A stretch of DNA of 41,290 bases, from contig NZ_LNCD01000005.1 of NCBI RefSeq assembly GCF_001542405.1, positions 1 through 41,290 of the forward strand. Direction: 5' to 3'. Of the stretch, positions 8,500 to 17,265 are shown in pieces. The position numbers were made by a program, and so were the translations under genes. This DNA comes from Rhizobium altiplani (GTDB lineage: Bacteria > Pseudomonadota > Alphaproteobacteria > Rhizobiales > Rhizobiaceae). Every line of letters begins with the position of its first letter. Positions within the stretch are counted from its first letter, which is position 1. Below the pieces are notes generated by a model that was not told the origin of the DNA, did no database searches, and was given only the letters and a program-made list of their open reading frames with translations.

Positions 8500-10601
8500 C
8501 TACTCGCCGAAGAAGACGCCCAAGAGATCGGTGCAGGCGATCTTGCGCTTGGCGCGGGCTTCGATGGCGAGGCCAAGCTTGCCGCTCACCACTTTCTGCC
8601 AGCCATCGCGCAGGCAGCGGACCTCGAGATCGAGGTCGAGCGTCACATTGCTCTCGTTGATCACATGCACATCGAGACTGTTGGTGCCTTCGTCGGTGAA
8701 AAGCACCTGCACGGGCCGAAAGGCGCGGCGTAGCGCATACCATGTTAGCTTCGGTTCCCCGGTCGAATCGATCACGTCGCAGCCGGGGCCAGGCAATAAA
8801 TCCTGCAGCGTCCAGACCAGCGCGCCGTTGCAGCCCGAACCCTGCCGCCACTCGGCATAACACTCTTCTGCGACTTCGCCGGTGACCGCCTGCGACAGAG
8901 TAAGATAGAGTTCGGGATCCTCCCGCCGCAGATCGCGGAGATAATGATCGCGCACATCCTCGAAATCCCAGGAGGCGCCCCGATCCCGCGGCACACGCTC
9001 CTTCCATAGCGGACTTTGGACTGGAGAAACCGACAGATGCCGCGACAGCGTCCGGGCCTGTGCTACATGCGCGAAACCCAAGCTTTCCGCAGCAAAGCGG
9101 ACATCGGCGCGGCGTGCGTCATCAAGAGGACGCATATAGGCTCCGACGCCGTAATAATGCGTCACCCCTTGATTCGGAGAAAACGGCATGGCGCCATCGA
9201 AGGGCGAATTGACGACATAGGGGACATCCCGCCGAAGCGATCGGGCAACCGCCGGTATGATCTCCTCCACGATCGGGCTCGCCCACAATCGCTCCGGCAG
9301 GCCGAGCATCGCCGCCTGCTGATGGATTTCGCTGCCGCCGCAAGCGACTGCGAGTGATGGCGACAGCCGCGTGGCGGAAAGAAACTGCGCCACTTCCGCC
9401 TCGACATGGGCGTTCCAAGCCTTATCGCCTTTCGGATAGTCGAAATTGGCGAACTGAAATCTTGCCAGACCAGCAGGCCGAACTCGTCGCAGGGGCGGAA
9501 GAAATCCGGCGTCTCATAGGCCATAGTGCCGCCGATGCGGATGATGTTCATGTCGGCCCCCGCCGCCAGCCGCAGCCACGGCTCATAATCGTCGCGGCCG
9601 CCGGGCAGCCGCCCGATATCGGCCGTGGTCCAAACCGCGCCACGGCAGAAGATGCGTTCGCCGTTGACCGAGAGGCAGAAATCCCGGCCATCGGCGCAGC
9701 GATCGATCGCCAGCCGGCGAAAGCCGGTACGACCGAGCGGGTGCTCGACGTCGTCGATGATCAGCGTGACATGATGGAGGTGCGGTATTTCATGAGTGTG
9801 TGGCCACCATGGGGTCACGCGAGGAATCTTCAGGATCGCAGCGCAGTGGCCGTGGCGGTTCCGCTCGAAGGCCTGCTCGATCTCGCCGCAGCGAAGGGTG
9901 ACGTCGCTGACATACCCTTCGATCGAAACCGAGGCATAGGGCCGTCCCTCTCCATCCTCCAGCAGATCAGGCCGCAACGAAAGGTGTCGAACGATAGGCT
10001 CATGCGGATAAAGCAGCGATACCGGCCGCCCGGGTCCGACTGCCTGTATTTCCGGGCACCAGCCAGGCATATGGCCGAGCAGGGTCGTGCGCACCAGCCG
10101 CAATCCCTGCGGCGTGATCATTTGTGGCCGCCAGCGGGCGCGCGGGCCGGGTTCGCCAAGGCCCGGCTTCAGCGCACGGAAGCACAATGCCAGTTCGTAG
10201 CCGCCATGAAGGTGAACGGCAAGATCATGGGTTTCGAACATGCTCTCGGAGACGAGAATTTTCTGGCCGTTCAGGAAGACTTCGCAGAGCGTTGCCAGAC
10301 CTTCCAGCCGCAAGACGGCATCGCCGGCATTGACATCGACCAACCGGCAGAGATACCAAGCGTCGCGCTCGTTCAACGGATGCGAATGTTCCCGGTCGAA
10401 AAGCCCGGCCTTTTCCAGAGCTTCCGCCACAGTGCCCGGCACCGGCGCCGGGATGACAGCCGAAAGCGACAGATCCGCAGGCGAAGCGCAGGCGCCCGCA
10501 TCCGTCAGAACCAGATTCCACCCATCGCTCTGCAGTGTGTCGCCGCTGATATCAGCCAAACGCCCTTGCATTGGATCCCCCAACTCAAAACATGATCCCA
10601 A
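8500..10601 (-). pseudogene. Glycoside hydrolase family 2 (beta-mannosidase-like), single-base frameshift
   Basis: Two overlapping frames together form one protein. The upstream frame runs from ATG 10601 to about 9456 and encodes the sugar-binding and immunoglobulin-like domains and the start of the barrel (IIRIGGTMAYETPDFF, DEFGLLVWQDF). The downstream frame continues with ANFDYPKGDKAWNAHV to 8500. Adding one C at about 9456 restores a 700-codon frame. The predicted acid/base Glu is in ACGGSEIHQQ and the nucleophile Glu probably in AAESLGF, so the catalytic residues survive on both sides. It is the fifth gene of the carrier-protein operon. It may be a sequencing error or a recent mutation, as the rest shows no decay. 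No signal peptide is seen, so a cytoplasmic substrate is likely. Confidence 0.8.
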
Positions 10602-10638
10602 GAAGTGAAAAGCGACTTTTGGAGGAGATCATGTTCAA

Positions 10639-11598
10639 CTACAGCTTTTGTGCAAGCAGGCCCATCATGGAATCCCATGCATCCACGGCCGGCTCAAGCA
10701 CCATCTGCAACTGCTCGAATTTCTTGCGCGTCACGGCTCTGGCAAGCTGGAACTGCACCGATTTCGCCACCTCCGAAATCCGCCGTGCCTCACCAGCCGC
10801 CTCCGCGAAATCCGCCGACAGCCAATCGAGATGACTGCCCGTCAGCTCGAAATTGGCCCCGAGCTGGCGCAGCGTATTGAAGGCATATTTATGGAAAAAG
10901 CCGAAGGACCGCTCGGCCACCGCTTCCGCCTGCGCCGGGAAAACCGCTGCGAAGGCACGTATGGGGTTGGCCGTGGGGCGGCGGCAGAAATGGAAATCGA
11001 GGAGCTGCCGCGATGTTTGCCGAATGGCGGATTCTCCCGGCGCCTTTTCCGGGAATTTAGCAAATTCGGTATAGGGTAGGAACGGCGGATCCTCTTCCGT
11101 AAGCTGCAATTGCAACAGTCCGTCGAAATCCTCGCCCGAAAGGCTGAAGAAGCCGCCATTGTGAAAATAGTCGAGCGAACGGCCAGCGATATCAAGCCGA
11201 TTGATCGCCATCGTCGTCTTGCCGTGCTCGCAGCGATAGCCGAGGCCCCGCGTATCCGGCATAAAGAAGGGGTCCGTCTCCACCAGGCAAAGCCGGCCAC
11301 GACCGATCTGTTCGGCAACGTGATGATGGACCTCGTCGTAGATCGCCAGCTCCGTGCAGCGGATGCCGTAGATCGCTTCGAGATCTTCGAGCGGCACCTT
11401 GAAGAAGGGGAACTGGTCGCCCTCGAAATCCAGAGTCACAGTGAAGCCTAGCATGGCTTCCGGAGGAAGCCTAAGCGTGTTCAGCACTTCGATCCAGAGG
11501 TCGATATAGCAGTTGGTTTCGGGCCACATGCGCTCGCTGGCATGCAACGCGTGCGACTTATGGGTAGCGGGATCGAGGTCCCTAAAGACGGAAGCCAT
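10639..11598 (-). CDS. DUF1839-family protein
   Basis: The 319-residue protein starts at ATG 11598 (MASVFRDLDPATHKSHALH), two bases after the stop of the ligase gene; an upstream ATG at 11637 lies inside that gene and is less likely. The sequence is rich in aromatic and acidic residues (YIDLWIEVLNTL, ETDPFFMPDTRGLGYRCEHG), with no membrane segment or signal peptide. The family has no assigned activity that I know of. Its tight place between the amino acid:carrier-protein ligase and the hydrolase suggests a step in the same pathway, perhaps transfer of the carrier-bound aminoacyl group; that is inference from position. Confidence 0.75.
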   Translation of the reverse strand: MASVFRDLDPATHKSHALHASERMWPETNCYIDLWIEVLNTLRLPPEAMLGFTVTLDFEGDQFPFFKVPLEDLEAIYGIRCTELAIYDEVHHHVAEQIGRGRLCLVETDPFFMPDTRGLGYRCEHGKTTMAINRLDIAGRSLDYFHNGGFFSLSGEDFDGLLQLQLTEEDPPFLPYTEFAKFPEKAPGESAIRQTSRQLLDFHFCRRPTANPIRAFAAVFPAQAEAVAERSFGFFHKYAFNTLRQLGANFELTGSHLDWLSADFAEAAGEARRISEVAKSVQFQLARAVTRKKFEQLQMVLEPAVDAWDSMMGLLAQKL

Positions 11599-11600
11599 GA

Positions 11601-12515
11601 TCAACCCCACAGTGCCTTGCGCACGCTCTCGGGCCAAGCCACGGTATTAAGCCCATGATGATGGAGAAGCGCGAGCGCGATGCGCTCGAGACCGAAGCCG
11701 ACGCATGCAGTGTGCGCGACGCTGCCGTCCTCGAGGTTCAGACCCCATTTCGCGCCGAAGGCGTCCTGATGGTAGTTGAAGCTCATGCAGGCGGTCGGCT
11801 TGGCGGAGGAGGTGATCGGGATCAGCAGCTCGAACTTCAGTTTCTGGTCGCGCTGATTGTTGGCGAGCATCTTGCCGGCGCGGCCGAAGAACGGATCGTT
11901 GGCGACATCGATGGTGATCTCGAGACCGACGGCCGTCATCATCTCGACGCCGCGGCTCATCCAGCTCTGGCGGAAATCCGTGACATGCTTGGCGGTGCCC
12001 ATGCAGACATATTCGCGCATGCGAAATAGCTGCTGGCGGGCCGGGTCCTTGGAAGACTCATGGCGGAAGCAATAGGATTGCAGGTCGAACAGCGCGCCGC
12101 TTTCCGGCAAGGGACCGCGCTTCGCGACTGTCGGGTAGAGCGGATAGCAGGCCGCCGGCGTCAGCACGATGTCCGTCGCTTCCTGGTCCTTCGTCCAGTC
12201 TTCGCCGACTTCCATGCATTTCAGCAGGCTCATGTGGTCGAGCTCGTTGCCGCAGAAGCTGTGCACGGTGCCGGCGAGCTGCGGAAAGCTCTTCATGTAG
12301 CCGCTCGTCTCGAAGAAGGCGCGGTTCATGCCCGACGGAAAGCGGATGACTTCGGCGCCATCGGCGCCGCCGAACCTGTCGATCAGCCGCTCGAATGCGG
12401 CGATGACATCTTCGAACTGGGCGCTGCGGCCATAGAGGCCGTCAACGCCGGTGTCGATCAGAAGACCGGATTCGAATAGACGGTCGAGAAAAGACGTTTG
12501 TATATCCATGACCAT
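11601..12515 (-). CDS. Amino acid:[carrier protein] ligase, class-II aaRS-like
   Basis: Proteins of this type resemble the catalytic core of atypical seryl-tRNA synthetases but load an amino acid (glycine or alanine in the characterised Bradyrhizobium enzyme) onto the phosphopantetheine arm of a small carrier protein rather than onto tRNA. The 304-residue protein has class-II motif 2 ([19 protein letters not shown]) and motif 3 ([14 protein letters not shown]). It has cysteines in [10 protein letters not shown] and HTACVGFG that can serve as zinc ligands, and no tRNA-binding coiled coil. The ATG at 12515 overlaps the stop of the dehydrogenase gene (TAATG), and a second ATG follows two codons later. 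The carrier protein gene two genes upstream is the expected partner. The amino acid used cannot be read from the sequence. Confidence 0.9.
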   Translation of the reverse strand: MVMDIQTSFLDRLFESGLLIDTGVDGLYGRSAQFEDVIAAFERLIDRFGGADGAEVIRFPSGMNRAFFETSGYMKSFPQLAGTVHSFCGNELDHMSLLKCMEVGEDWTKDQEATDIVLTPAACYPLYPTVAKRGPLPESGALFDLQSYCFRHESSKDPARQQLFRMREYVCMGTAKHVTDFRQSWMSRGVEMMTAVGLEITIDVANDPFFGRAGKMLANNQRDQKLKFELLIPITSSAKPTACMSFNYHQDAFGAKWGLNLEDGSVAHTACVGFGLERIALALLHHHGLNTVAWPESVRKALWG

Positions 12516-13702
12516 TACCCCAACAGGCTGGTATCTTGCTTATGGACGAGCAGCATGGTCGCCGTATTGCCGAGAATACGTTCGTCCGAGATCATCAATT
12601 GAGCGGAATGCGCATCGCGCAGATGGCGACCGAGGCTATAGGGCGTGCCGTTTTGGTAGCCCAAGATGCCGCAGATGAGCATGGCGTGGTTGATGATCGG
12701 CAGGATCATCTCCGACGACGCGATTTTGACGTTATTCATGGCGACGGCAAAGGTTATGGAAGAGAGCCGATCGGGATCGGCCCTAGCCTCTTCATAGATT
12801 TTCAGGCCGCGAACTATATTGGATTTCACCATCTGCAACTGGCTGGAAACCTCCGCCAGACGCAGCGCCCCGGGCGGCGTGCCGGGCGATTTGCGGGCGG
12901 CATCACGCACGAAAGCCTGGGCACGGGCGACCGCATCGGCAGCAATGCCGTACCAAACGCCGCTCCAGAGCAGATGCGAGCTTGCCAGCATCGACTGCGC
13001 GGCGATCTCGGCGAACGGCTTCGGCAGGATCTGGGCGGCCAGCGCCTCGCCCTTGAAGAGGAAGCCGTCGGAGCAGGTGCCGCGCATGCCGAGTGCGTTC
13101 CACTCTATAGTGCGCTCAAGCCTGTATTGATCCCTGAGGAAGACCGTCAGCACTTGGTTGGAGGAGGCCGCCTCGGCATGGCTGCGCGAGGTGGTCAGGA
13201 TCGCATCGGCATGGGCACCATAGGAGATGGCGGTCGCATCCTTTTCCAAAAAACAGGTGTCGCCCTCGAACTTGAGGGCGCAGATGCTTGTGCGCAGATT
13301 GCCGCCGATCCCGCGTTCCGACGTCGCCGAGGCCAGCAGAAGCTGTTCTTTAGCGATACGGCGCATGAAGTCCCGGTGCCAGTCGCTGCCGGCGCCGTGT
13401 TCGACCAGGCTCGACAGCTTGATCTGGTGCATGGCGAAAACCATGGCGCTGGCAGCACAGGTCTGCCCGAGGATCGAGCAGAGCTCGGCGATCTCGGTGA
13501 TCGACGCACCCTCGCCACCAAGATCGGTGGGGATCTGGATCGACAGAAGCTTCTCGGCCCGCATCGCCTCCACCGCCTCGCGCGGGAAGCGGCCTTCGAC
13601 GTCGACAGGATCGGCATATTTGCCGGCGATCGCCGAGACGCGCGCGGCACGCATCGCCGCGTCTCCGGCCCTGGCTTCCATCAGAGCGCCCTCGACGTTC
13701 AT
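12515..13702 (-). CDS. Acyl-CoA dehydrogenase-like flavoprotein
   Basis: The 395-residue protein has the three-domain acyl-CoA dehydrogenase layout: a helical N-domain ([30 protein letters not shown]), a middle beta domain ([27 protein letters not shown]) and a C-terminal helical bundle ([37 protein letters not shown]). FAD is the expected cofactor. In carrier-protein pathways such enzymes oxidise aminoacyl or acyl groups while tethered, so the substrate here is probably the carrier-bound aminoacyl group. The start ATG overlaps the carrier protein stop by one base (TGATG), so expression of the two is coupled. The catalytic base cannot be placed with certainty. Confidence 0.85.
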   Translation of the reverse strand: MNVEGALMEARAGDAAMRAARVSAIAGKYADPVDVEGRFPREAVEAMRAEKLLSIQIPTDLGGEGASITEIAELCSILGQTCAASAMVFAMHQIKLSSLVEHGAGSDWHRDFMRRIAKEQLLLASATSERGIGGNLRTSICALKFEGDTCFLEKDATAISYGAHADAILTTSRSHAEAASSNQVLTVFLRDQYRLERTIEWNALGMRGTCSDGFLFKGEALAAQILPKPFAEIAAQSMLASSHLLWSGVWYGIAADAVARAQAFVRDAARKSPGTPPGALRLAEVSSQLQMVKSNIVRGLKIYEEARADPDRLSSITFAVAMNNVKIASSEMILPIINHAMLICGILGYQNGTPYSLGRHLRDAHSAQLMISDERILGNTATMLLVHKQDTSLLG

Positions 13703-13950
13703 CAGACGACCTTTCGGCTATTAAGGATCATGCAGACTGTCTTTTCGATGGCAACGATGCTGGCAAAGGATTTACGGTTCAGCAGATTGTCGGGAAACTC
13801 GATATCGAAAGCCTCTTCGATGCCGAGCATGAGTTGCACCGACGCAAAGGAAGACAAGCCCGCCGCATAGAGATCGGCGTCGTCTGCAATCTGATCCATC
13901 GTGACGGGGAGCGCGCACTTGGCCAGCAAATCGCGAATAGTCTCATTCAT
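13702..13950 (-). CDS. Acyl/aminoacyl carrier protein
   Basis: An 82-residue acidic four-helix carrier protein. The attachment site is in DLYAAGLSSFASVQLML, where the second Ser of GLSS is the likely phosphopantetheine site; the usual Asp before it is replaced by Ser. The following helix, EEAFDIEFPD, is typical of carrier proteins. It heads the operon that encodes the dehydrogenase, amino acid ligase, DUF1839 protein and hydrolase. The 139 bases upstream, up to exoX, hold no clear promoter or terminator, only a weak five-base hairpin (GACGG / CCGTC). The operon may therefore be reached by transcripts from the nif genes. Confidence 0.85.
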   Translation of the reverse strand: MNETIRDLLAKCALPVTMDQIADDADLYAAGLSSFASVQLMLGIEEAFDIEFPDNLLNRKSFASIVAIEKTVCMILNSRKVV

Positions 13951-14089
13951 CCTGTAGGCCCTCTAGGCAATCCGCAAACACTATGACGGTCACGCCGTCT
14001 TATCCTGAGCCGAGAAGAAATAGGGAAAGCCCACCTAAGGGGGCGCCGATACTCGGAAGGTTGGACCCGGTTGGAGCGCGTCGGAGCAT

Positions 14090-14356
14090 TCATTTGTTGC
14101 CCTCATGATACGCTTGCGACTGATAGCGTCCTTCCTGGCAATGATCGAAACGCTTAGCCTTTTGGCGACCGCTCTGAGCGCGGCTAGACCGCCAGATGAG
14201 AAAGAGCATGCTTGCGAAATAAGCCACTTGAAGAAGGAGCCAAGCACCCATCGTTGTGACCACTACGCTGCGGATGGAATGCGAGACGAAGTAGCTCGTT
14301 AGGGCGCTGGCGCCTACGATGAGCAGCAGGAGGCAGAAAAAGATTCTGAAGGGCAA
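14090..14356 (-). CDS. exoX: Exopolysaccharide production repressor, ExoX/Psi-like membrane protein
   Basis: An 88-residue protein with two membrane segments (IFFCLLLLIVGASALTSYF and MGAWLLLQVAYFASMLFLIW), the second followed by WRSSRAQSG and a basic tail. This size and topology match the rhizobial ExoX/Psi family, which in multiple copies inhibits exopolysaccharide synthesis, apparently by antagonising the ExoY-type undecaprenyl-phosphate sugar transferase. The start is TTG at 14356 with GGAG seven bases upstream. It begins 27 bases after fdxB with no terminator between, so it appears to be the last gene of the nif operon, which would link exopolysaccharide shut-down to nitrogen fixation. 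Confidence 0.75.
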   Translation of the reverse strand: MPFRIFFCLLLLIVGASALTSYFVSHSIRSVVVTTMGAWLLLQVAYFASMLFLIWRSSRAQSGRQKAKRFDHCQEGRYQSQAYHEGNK

Positions 14357-14383
14357 CTCTGTTCTCCTGATTAGTTCGCAAGA

Positions 14384-14701
14384 TCACGCAGCAACCTTGT
14401 CTGCGGCAACATGAGTCTGGCAGTTCTTCGGGCAGACGCGGGCACAGGCTCCGCAGCCAATGCAACGGCCGGCATGGTCGACGACCATGATCATGCGATT
14501 GAGCTCGCCATCGAAGTCGTCGTCCTGGCCGTCGCAGACGCCGAGGATTTCACCGCTGTCATCGATGCCGTAAAGGTGCATGACCTCGCGCGAGCAGACC
14601 TTAAAGCAGCGGCCGCAACCGATGCAGGTCGTGCCATCGATAGCGCTCAGATATTCCGGCATCCATCCGGAGCCGTCGCGGGTAACGAAAGGGCCCATCA
14701 T
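14384..14701 (-). CDS. fdxB: Ferredoxin III, nif-specific (2[4Fe-4S])
   Basis: The 105-residue protein has two cluster motifs, CIGCGRCFKVC near residue 26 and CIGCGACARVCPKNC near residue 80. They are separated by the acidic insert (GVCDGQDDDFDGELN) typical of the nif-associated FdxB type. It is thought to carry electrons for nitrogenase or for cofactor assembly. Its ATG overlaps the DUF683 gene stop by four bases (ATGA), and the gene order after nifX is the usual rhizobial one. Confidence 0.92.
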   Translation of the reverse strand: MMGPFVTRDGSGWMPEYLSAIDGTTCIGCGRCFKVCSREVMHLYGIDDSGEILGVCDGQDDDFDGELNRMIMVVDHAGRCIGCGACARVCPKNCQTHVAADKVAA

Positions 14702-14901
14702 CGTGAGTTCTCCAATGAGCCGAGCTCTCGCTTCGCAACCTCCAACTCGGCAAAAAACCCGAACGTCTTCTCGGCGACCGCCATGATCTCGGTCCAGTTG
14801 ACCGGGAGGTCCTCGGCTAGGTCGTGCAATTCCATCTTCGCATTGCCCGCCCGCGACTGCAGCATGCGGACCTTCTTCTGCAGTTCCTCAAAGTCTGACA
14901 T
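14698..14901 (-). CDS. NifX-associated DUF683 protein
   Basis: The 67-residue helical protein (MSDFEELQKKVRMLQSR, DLPVNWTEIMAVAEKTF) matches the small CCE_0567/DUF683 family found next to nifX. The ATG at 14901 has AGGAGATC directly before it and is preferred over the one at 14916. The N-terminal heptads suggest a short helical hairpin or coiled coil. The molecular role is not established; position implies a part in FeMo-cofactor handling. Confidence 0.85.
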   Translation of the reverse strand: MSDFEELQKKVRMLQSRAGNAKMELHDLAEDLPVNWTEIMAVAEKTFGFFAELEVAKRELGSLENSR

Positions 14902-14928
14902 GATCTCCTTCCTCAAAAATCGGGCCCA

Positions 14929-15414
14929 TCACGCCCGCGCCACATTGGGATAGACGTCGATGACTGCGATCGCATCGTCGACCATTTTCGTGCCAACCTC
15001 GGCGAGTTTGGCAAGCGTCTCAAAGCCGAACCGGTGGACATCGCGCAGGGTCTTCGACAGAACGACCAACCGCCCAGTCGTGAGAAGCACGCGGCCGAAG
15101 CCCTCCTGGCCGATCAACATGATCGGCGATGCCACCAAGCCGGAGCGCTCCTCGATCACAAGCCCCACGCAGGCGTAAAAAATCTGGAGCCTCCACAGCA
15201 CGTCCGGATCGGGATCGCCGATGATCGGGATCTTACGGCGCTGCTCCTTGGTGAGGATGAAGTCGGCCAGCAGGTCGGCGTCGGATTTGCTTTCCCACGC
15301 CCCATGGGTATCCTGAGCGCGGATCAGCCGTATGAGGCATCTGAGGAAAGGGGTAGCAAGGGCCCTATCCTCATTGACAGCAGGGCCATTCGTAATACCA
15401 GTCAATGTTTCCAT
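14929..15414 (-). CDS. NifX-associated nitrogen fixation protein (DUF269)
   Basis: The 161-residue protein belongs to the DUF269 family always found beside nifX. Visible family features are FLRCLIRLIRAQDTHGAW, ILTKEQRRKIPIIGDPDPD and GRLVVLSKTLRDVHRFGF. The ATG follows the nifX stop by two bases. It is predicted to be soluble. A role in NifEN/NifX cofactor traffic is inferred from constant linkage only. Confidence 0.88.
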   Translation of the reverse strand: METLTGITNGPAVNEDRALATPFLRCLIRLIRAQDTHGAWESKSDADLLADFILTKEQRRKIPIIGDPDPDVLWRLQIFYACVGLVIEERSGLVASPIMLIGQEGFGRVLLTTGRLVVLSKTLRDVHRFGFETLAKLAEVGTKMVDDAIAVIDVYPNVARA

Positions 15415-15416
15415 GA

Positions 15417-15914
15417 TTAGTCGTCCTCATCGTCGAACGGTTTCTTTTCGGCGGCGCCTGCTTCCGTTAGCACCTTGCGCAACCAGGGCGGCGGAGCCGT
15501 CCTCAGCATCGTCCGGGTTCGGGACAGTACGTCTTCGATTGATTGAGGATTGGGCACTTTGATCGGGTGGATCTTGGCCGAAACAACCTTGGCTGCCGAG
15601 GGCCCGCCAATGGCCAGACAAAATAGCAGGTGACAGCCCTTCAATGCCTCTACTTTCGGGGTAATGCGGTCGTCGCCCTCGGTGCGATGCTCCCCGCTCT
15701 CGTCGGAAACGTCTTCGAAGTCCAGGACTTCCACAAGTTTCCAGTCGTCGGGGCTCACGTCATAGACGGCGAGGCGCTTGGCCGATCCAAAATGGGCATT
15801 GAGGCTCTTCATATCTTGCGTGGCGATCGCTACACGCAATGAACCTGATTTCCCTTTCGGCCCCGGTGGGTGAACCTCGTCAGTGACGAGAGAAAGTCGG
15901 CGGGCGGCTGTCAT
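15417..15914 (-). CDS. nifX: NifX, FeMo-cofactor precursor carrier
   Basis: NifX binds NifB-co and the VK cluster and passes cofactor precursor to NifEN. The core has LRVAIATQDMKSLNAHFGSA, YDVSPDDWKLVEVLDF and a CHLLFCLAIGGPSAAKVV segment, as in the NifX/NifY/DPANN-like fold. The start chosen is ATG 15914 (MTAARRLSLVTDE), giving 165 residues. It lies inside the 3' end of nifN, overlapping by 35 bases. A longer frame from 15995 is possible but has no family similarity at its start. Confidence 0.92.
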   Translation of the reverse strand: MTAARRLSLVTDEVHPPGPKGKSGSLRVAIATQDMKSLNAHFGSAKRLAVYDVSPDDWKLVEVLDFEDVSDESGEHRTEGDDRITPKVEALKGCHLLFCLAIGGPSAAKVVSAKIHPIKVPNPQSIEDVLSRTRTMLRTAPPPWLRKVLTEAGAAEKKPFDDEDD

Positions 15915-17265
15915 CTGGCACTTCTCGGTTACGGAATGGGTCGAGTGATTGAGGCGTCGGCGCGTGCTGGCTGGCCTGGAAGATATTGGCAACATCGAAG
16001 ATCAGGTCGCGCGTCCCCTGATAAAGCGTCGTTAGCCTGTGCTGGCTGCCGAGTCGGTCGAAGATCGGGAAGCCCGCGCGCATGAGCGGAATGCCCAGGC
16101 GCTCGGCCGCCTGCCGTCCATGCGAATGTGTGACAAGCAGATCAGCGCCCGCTGCAAGACCTTCGAGATCACCAAGATCGCCGACCTGGACCTGCTCAGC
16201 CGGCACTTTCTCGAGAATTTTCGAGGTGCCGGTCGTGGTGACAGCCGCGGCGATCTCGGCCCCCATGCCGGTGAAGAACGTCGCGAGCTGGTAAAGTTGG
16301 TCCGGCTCGGCGGCGATGGCAATCTTTTTACCGCCGAAATGGAAATGTCCGTCGAGCAAGGCGTCCTGCAGCTGTGAGCGGCGACGGCGGATTCTCGCCG
16401 GCGCTGAAGCACGGGAAACCGACGAAAGCAGCGAGACGAAGCGATCTGTGTCCTTCAATCCTGTAATCGACTGGAACAACGCGTAAGGCACTCCGGTCAG
16501 CCCCTGCAGTACCTCCGCTGGACGGCGCATATGTTCGCAGATTGCGATGCACTGCATCGCCGTTCCAAGCTCCTGGATGTCCTTGACGGTGGTTCCGCCA
16601 TAGCTGGTCGGCACCCAACGATCGTCAGGCACCGTACCGTCGAGCGAGCCGGAGAGGTCGGGCAGAATCACTGCCTTAAGCCCGAAGCTTTCTACCGTTT
16701 CGCGCAAATGCTCGATGTCAGCGACGGTGAGATTCCACCCTGGCAGGATTGCGATCTTCTTCGACTGCCGCGCCTGCTCACCCCGCAGTGTAATCCTTTG
16801 GATCATGGCAGTGACCGCCCTGGCCCAGCCCTCCTCGATCGCGCCATCGAAATCCGGCGTGTTGGCCAGCACGATCTCGGTGCCCGCGAGTTCTCTGGCC
16901 CGCAGCATTTTGATGTTCGAGAGATCCCTTGCGAAATCTTCGCCACGGGTTTCCACCAGCGCCGTTGTACAGACCCCGATCAGCTTCGGGTTCGTGCGGG
17001 TCTTTAGATTGAGGATCGCCTCTTCGAGATGGTCCATGCCGCCGAGGATCGTGGCCACCTCGTCCATCGCCGTCGTCTGCAACGGAATGAGTTCCTTGAA
17101 GTGCCGCACGAGAAGTACCAGGGCGAAGCTGGTGCAGCCTTGGCTGCCATGGAACAACGGTATCGCACCACTGACCCCCAGAAAGGCGAGGGCGGCGCCA
17201 AGCGGCTGTGATGACTTTAGCGGATTGACCGCCGCCGATTTGGTTTGGGGAAGAATACGGGTCAT
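15880..17265 (-). CDS. nifN: NifN, FeMo-cofactor scaffold subunit
   Basis: The 461-residue NifN pairs with NifE as the scaffold on which FeMo-cofactor is completed. It shows the NifK-like fold: VNPLKSSQPLGAALAFLG at the start, then LFHGSQGCTSFALVLLVRHF with one cluster-ligand cysteine, and TTALVETRGEDFARD. Compared with NifK it lacks several P-cluster cysteines, as expected for NifN. The start ATG overlaps the nifE stop by four bases, so the two subunits are translationally coupled. Confidence 0.95.
   Translation of the reverse strand: MTRILPQTKSAAVNPLKSSQPLGAALAFLGVSGAIPLFHGSQGCTSFALVLLVRHFKELIPLQTTAMDEVATILGGMDHLEEAILNLKTRTNPKLIGVCTTALVETRGEDFARDLSNIKMLRARELAGTEIVLANTPDFDGAIEEGWARAVTAMIQRITLRGEQARQSKKIAILPGWNLTVADIEHLRETVESFGLKAVILPDLSGSLDGTVPDDRWVPTSYGGTTVKDIQELGTAMQCIAICEHMRRPAEVLQGLTGVPYALFQSITGLKDTDRFVSLLSSVSRASAPARIRRRRSQLQDALLDGHFHFGGKKIAIAAEPDQLYQLATFFTGMGAEIAAAVTTTGTSKILEKVPAEQVQVGDLGDLEGLAAGADLLVTHSHGRQAAERLGIPLMRAGFPIFDRLGSQHRLTTLYQGTRDLIFDVANIFQASQHAPTPQSLDPFRNREVPDDSRPPTFSRH

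Noticed and set aside
9354..10595. 413-codon plus-strand open frame opposite the GH2 gene
   Set aside because: It is antisense to recognisable GH2 motifs, has no domain of its own, and is explained by high GC third positions in the real gene.
12536..13870. 444-codon plus-strand open frame opposite the acyl-CoA dehydrogenase and carrier protein genes
   Set aside because: Antisense shadow; composition is unlike a protein and no ribosome-binding site or domain is visible.
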